DNA of 7,186 nucleotides, taken from positions 1 to 7,186 of the forward strand of contig JAZNUG010000183.1 of NCBI GenBank assembly GCA_045592165.1, in the 5' to 3' direction. This DNA is from SFEL01 sp045592165 (lineage in GTDB: Bacteria > Bacillota > Clostridia > Christensenellales > CAG-138). Position numbers and translations under genes: made by a program. The notes beneath the pieces were generated by a model. The model did no database searches. It saw nothing but the letters and a program-made list of their open reading frames with translations, and was not told where the DNA came from. This document shows positions 4,947-7,186 of this stretch, in pieces; position 1 is the stretch's first letter, and the number at the start of each line of letters is the position of its first letter.

Positions 4947-6536
4947 CTACACCTTCACCACAAATACCGTAGGCGTAAGTCCGCCGGCTTCGGTGCGTAC
5001 CTCGGTGACCAGCTTAAGGGCGGGTCTGTCCCGGAGCAGCTTCTTCAGCAGGGTGTATTCCATGGTATAGAGTATTGCCACGCCGCCCTTCTTTACCCAT
5101 TGGGGCAGCCGCTCCAGTATGCCTGCGTACAGAGCAACGTTATCCTTGTGGGAGCCAACGCGGTTGCCGAAGGGCAGGTTGGCGATCAGCTCGTCATAGG
5201 GCCTGTCCGCCTCAAAGCGCAGGCAGTCGTTTACCATAAACTTGGCTATGGAGCCTGCCGCCTCTGCGTTCTGGCGGGCAATGTCTATTGCGTTGTGAGC
5301 AATGTCCACGCCGGTGAGGGAAGCGCAGGGGGTGAGCTTTTCCCGCTCGATGAGGAATGTGCCGCTGCCGCAGCAAATGTCCAGCACCCTGGCATCCTTG
5401 GTGAGGAATTTTTCCGCATAGCGCAGCACGCCTGCTGCCGTGGCGGGATGCATACTGGCGGGAAGGGCGCCTATACGGTAGTCAAAGCGGTTGTCGGGTA
5501 CTGTCAAAAGCTTCAGGTAAATGTTGGCGCTGCCGTTCTGGCGGTGCTCAATGCGAAGCTCTGCGTCGTAGTTTGAGGGGGAATTCTGTATTATGCCGCT
5601 GTCCATATAGGAAGCGATTTCCTTGGCGATCTGTGCTCTGTTCAGCTGTCCGCCCCGCAGTTCAATGCGGTAGCCGAAGGGGGGCTTGCCTTCATGGCAG
5701 GCAGGCAGCAGCTTTTCCATAAAGCTCTTTGCCTTTATGGCGATGCCCTTGGGGTTGGGGTTTGCGTTGGCGGATATTTCGATGAGCGCCTCGGTGAAGC
5801 AGCGGGCCTTGAAAAGGTCAGCCATGTTGTCGGTGTGGACCCGCACGCTGGACTGATGCACCGCAGCAACCCGATAGCCCAGGGCGGTAAGTTCACGGCC
5901 GAGACCCTCTGCCAGCTTGTCCGGCGCCTTAAGTTCTATCTCCAGGGACTGGGGCAGCTTTGTGAAGGTATGCTTTTCAAATGTGAGGAAGGATTTCAGC
6001 GCAGTGGAAAGCGCATACTGCTCCTCTTTCACGTGGGGCTGTTCCTCGGGGGATGCGGCAGGGGCAACCCTGTAATTTTCAAGGAATGCCTTTGCGTCCT
6101 CTCCGCCCACAGCGCCGATGGACAGCAGCATGGCGGGCCGCACAAATCGGGTTTCTTCCTTATTTAATGCATCAATAAGCGCAGCAAGGTCACGGGGCTT
6201 GCCGATGTAGGAAATAAGCCTTGCGGAATTCTGCCGGAGCTTTGGGGAGTCGGATTTCAGTCCTGCGTACAGGACAGCCCTGTCTTCTCCAAGAAAAGCG
6301 TCTATTCTTTCCGCCAGCTTTTTGATTCTGGCGCAGCGCCACAGGAATGCCGCCGCCGGGGCAAAGCCCTCTGCATACAGCTCAAGGGCAGGGCGCAGCG
6401 CCTGCTCCGCATCCTTCATCAGCAGCTCAGGGCCGTTTTCCTTTGTAAGTTGTCTTTTTACCTGCTCGGCGGTCAGGTCGGGTCTGCGCCGCCTGTCAGG
6501 CCGTATATTGTTGTCGCGCCGTCTGTTATCCTGCAT
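4947..6536 (-). CDS. THUMP-domain RNA methyltransferase with N-terminal helical repeats
   Basis: This is a predicted SAM-dependent methyltransferase for RNA, of the THUMP plus Rossmann type (Trm14/THUMPD/RlmL relatives that make N2-methylguanosine); the target RNA is unknown. The 529 residues read as an Arg-rich start (5-18), alpha-helical repeats resembling HEAT units (about 84-157, including LISYIGKPRDLAALIDAL and LLSIGAVGGEDAKAFL), a THUMP-like region (about 200-345), and the methyltransferase domain (about 350-529). Motif I is DICCGSGTF (386-394), the acidic SAM ligand is in GVD (411), ND is at 436-437, and catalytic motif IV is NLPF (453-456) instead of the commoner NPPY. The ATG at 6536 lies 1 nt after the murG stop (TAATATG), with GGAG about 10 nt upstream inside murG, so the two are co-transcribed. 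The helical N-terminus is not usual for RlmL or Trm14. Confidence 0.85.
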   Translation of the reverse strand: MQDNRRRDNNIRPDRRRRPDLTAEQVKRQLTKENGPELLMKDAEQALRPALELYAEGFAPAAAFLWRCARIKKLAERIDAFLGEDRAVLYAGLKSDSPKLRQNSARLISYIGKPRDLAALIDALNKEETRFVRPAMLLSIGAVGGEDAKAFLENYRVAPAASPEEQPHVKEEQYALSTALKSFLTFEKHTFTKLPQSLEIELKAPDKLAEGLGRELTALGYRVAAVHQSSVRVHTDNMADLFKARCFTEALIEISANANPNPKGIAIKAKSFMEKLLPACHEGKPPFGYRIELRGGQLNRAQIAKEIASYMDSGIIQNSPSNYDAELRIEHRQNGSANIYLKLLTVPDNRFDYRIGALPASMHPATAAGVLRYAEKFLTKDARVLDICCGSGTFLIEREKLTPCASLTGVDIAHNAIDIARQNAEAAGSIAKFMVNDCLRFEADRPYDELIANLPFGNRVGSHKDNVALYAGILERLPQWVKKGGVAILYTMEYTLLKKLLRDRPALKLVTEVRTEAGGLTPTVFVVKV

Positions 6537-6537
6537 A

Positions 6538-7186
6538 TTACTTTTTCTCCGTAAGCTGACGTATTACGGACAGCACCTCGTCGGTGCCGTCTGCCATGGC
6601 ATCGCCGCTCATGGCGGATATAAAGGACAGCCGCCTGTCATACAGGTCGTTGATTGCGTCAAAGAGGCTGTCGGGGGTCATCTTTTCCTGCTCCAGCGTC
6701 ATGGCGTAGCCTTTGCGGGAGAAATAGCCTGCGTTGAGTATCTGGTCGCCGCGGGATGCATTGAGGGGCAGGGGTATGAGCAGGGCAGGCTTTGCAAGGG
6801 CGAGGAATTCAAATACAGCGTTTGCGCCGGCCCTTGAAAGTATCACGTCCGCCGCCGCCAGAAGGTCGGGCAGCTCATTGGAAATGTATTCGTACTGGCG
6901 GTAGGAGGGGTTGTATATGCTGTTGTCCAGCTTACCCTTGCCGCACAGGTGTATTACGTCAAATACCAGGGTGAGCTTGGGAAGGGCTTCACGCAGGGCA
7001 TTGTTGATTGCCAGCGCGCCCTGGCTGCCGCCCATCATCAGCAGTATGGGTTTTTCTCCGCTGAAGCCGGTAAATTCAAGGCCCCGCTTCGCATCGCCAT
7101 CATAAAGCTCGGGACGGATGGGAGTGCCGGTGAATACTCCCTTTGCGCCCACGTGCTTGAGGGTGTCCTCAAATGTAACGCAGACT
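6538..7186 (-). CDS. murG: MurG, lipid II-forming GlcNAc transferase, C-terminal part
   Basis: MurG transfers GlcNAc from UDP-GlcNAc to lipid I at the inner face of the membrane, giving lipid II for peptidoglycan. The reading frame is open to the right edge (215 codons here; full MurG is about 355-365), so the N-terminal domain lies outside the window. A GTG at 7152 is an internal valine, not a start: the frame continues upstream as VTFEDTLKHVGAKGVFTGTP, the typical MurG inter-domain passage. Further marks are MMGGSQGALAIN (the GGSQGA loop), VIHLCGKGK, and SRAGANAVFEFLALAKPALLIPLPLNASRGDQILNA, the family's UDP-GlcNAc-binding signature with its GAN and the conserved Glu/Gln region. It is coupled to the downstream methyltransferase (1-nt gap). 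The family is certain; only completeness is lacking. Confidence 0.96.
   Translation of the reverse strand, partial: VCVTFEDTLKHVGAKGVFTGTPIRPELYDGDAKRGLEFTGFSGEKPILLMMGGSQGALAINNALREALPKLTLVFDVIHLCGKGKLDNSIYNPSYRQYEYISNELPDLLAAADVILSRAGANAVFEFLALAKPALLIPLPLNASRGDQILNAGYFSRKGYAMTLEQEKMTPDSLFDAINDLYDRRLSFISAMSGDAMADGTDEVLSVIRQLTEKK

Noticed and set aside
5100..6167. Plus-strand frames of 157-158 codons
   Set aside because: They are antisense to the methyltransferase gene and have no recognisable domains.
7150..7152. GTG as a start for a 204-residue protein
   Set aside because: The frame continues upstream to the window edge with conserved MurG sequence, so this is an internal valine.

Overview
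This window reads as chromosomal DNA of a low-to-moderate GC Firmicute, most likely a gut-type Clostridia (Oscillospirales/Ruminococcus-like). That placement is an inference. It rests on a chromosomal Soj/Spo0J-type parAB pair with consensus parS sites, strong GGAGG ribosome binding sites, and long A/G versus C/T hairpins between genes. No tRNA, rRNA, CRISPR array or transposase was seen.

Layout. From 1 to 1090 the minus strand carries two short chromate-transporter (CHR) genes overlapping by one base; the downstream one runs off the left edge. From 1091 to 1415 there is no gene, only repeat-like hairpins, one with a GC-rich core. From 1416 to 3052 the minus strand carries parA-parB, also overlapping by one base; parA starts with GTG. 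From 3053 to 3343 lies a divergent control region with the parA promoter, two perfect parS palindromes, and a plus-strand promoter with an extended -10. From 3344 to 4611 the plus strand carries a 56-residue membrane protein, a 77-residue DUF2007-like protein and a 211-residue lipoprotein. A third, variant parS follows the DUF2007-like gene directly. From 4612 to 4946 there is no gene, but there is a second repeat copy, a strong terminator and another A/G-C/T hairpin. From 4947 to the right edge the minus strand carries murG (partial) followed after 1 nt by a THUMP-domain methyltransferase with an unusual helical-repeat N-terminus.

The most interesting signal is a pair of about 146-bp elements, in the same orientation, on either side of the lipoprotein gene (3778-3923 and 4617-4761). 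Each folds into four consecutive hairpins with the same linker lengths. The stems differ in sequence but keep pairing, with seven compensatory double changes, while several loops are conserved. This is what a structured RNA, or a mobile hairpin repeat under structural selection, would look like. I do not recognise the family.

How the parts fit: ParA, ParB and the three parS sites form a chromosome segregation module. The plus-strand genes sit between parS sites and probably share one transcript that includes both four-hairpin elements and ends at the 4791-4822 terminator. MurG (peptidoglycan lipid II synthesis) and the RNA methyltransferase appear translationally coupled.
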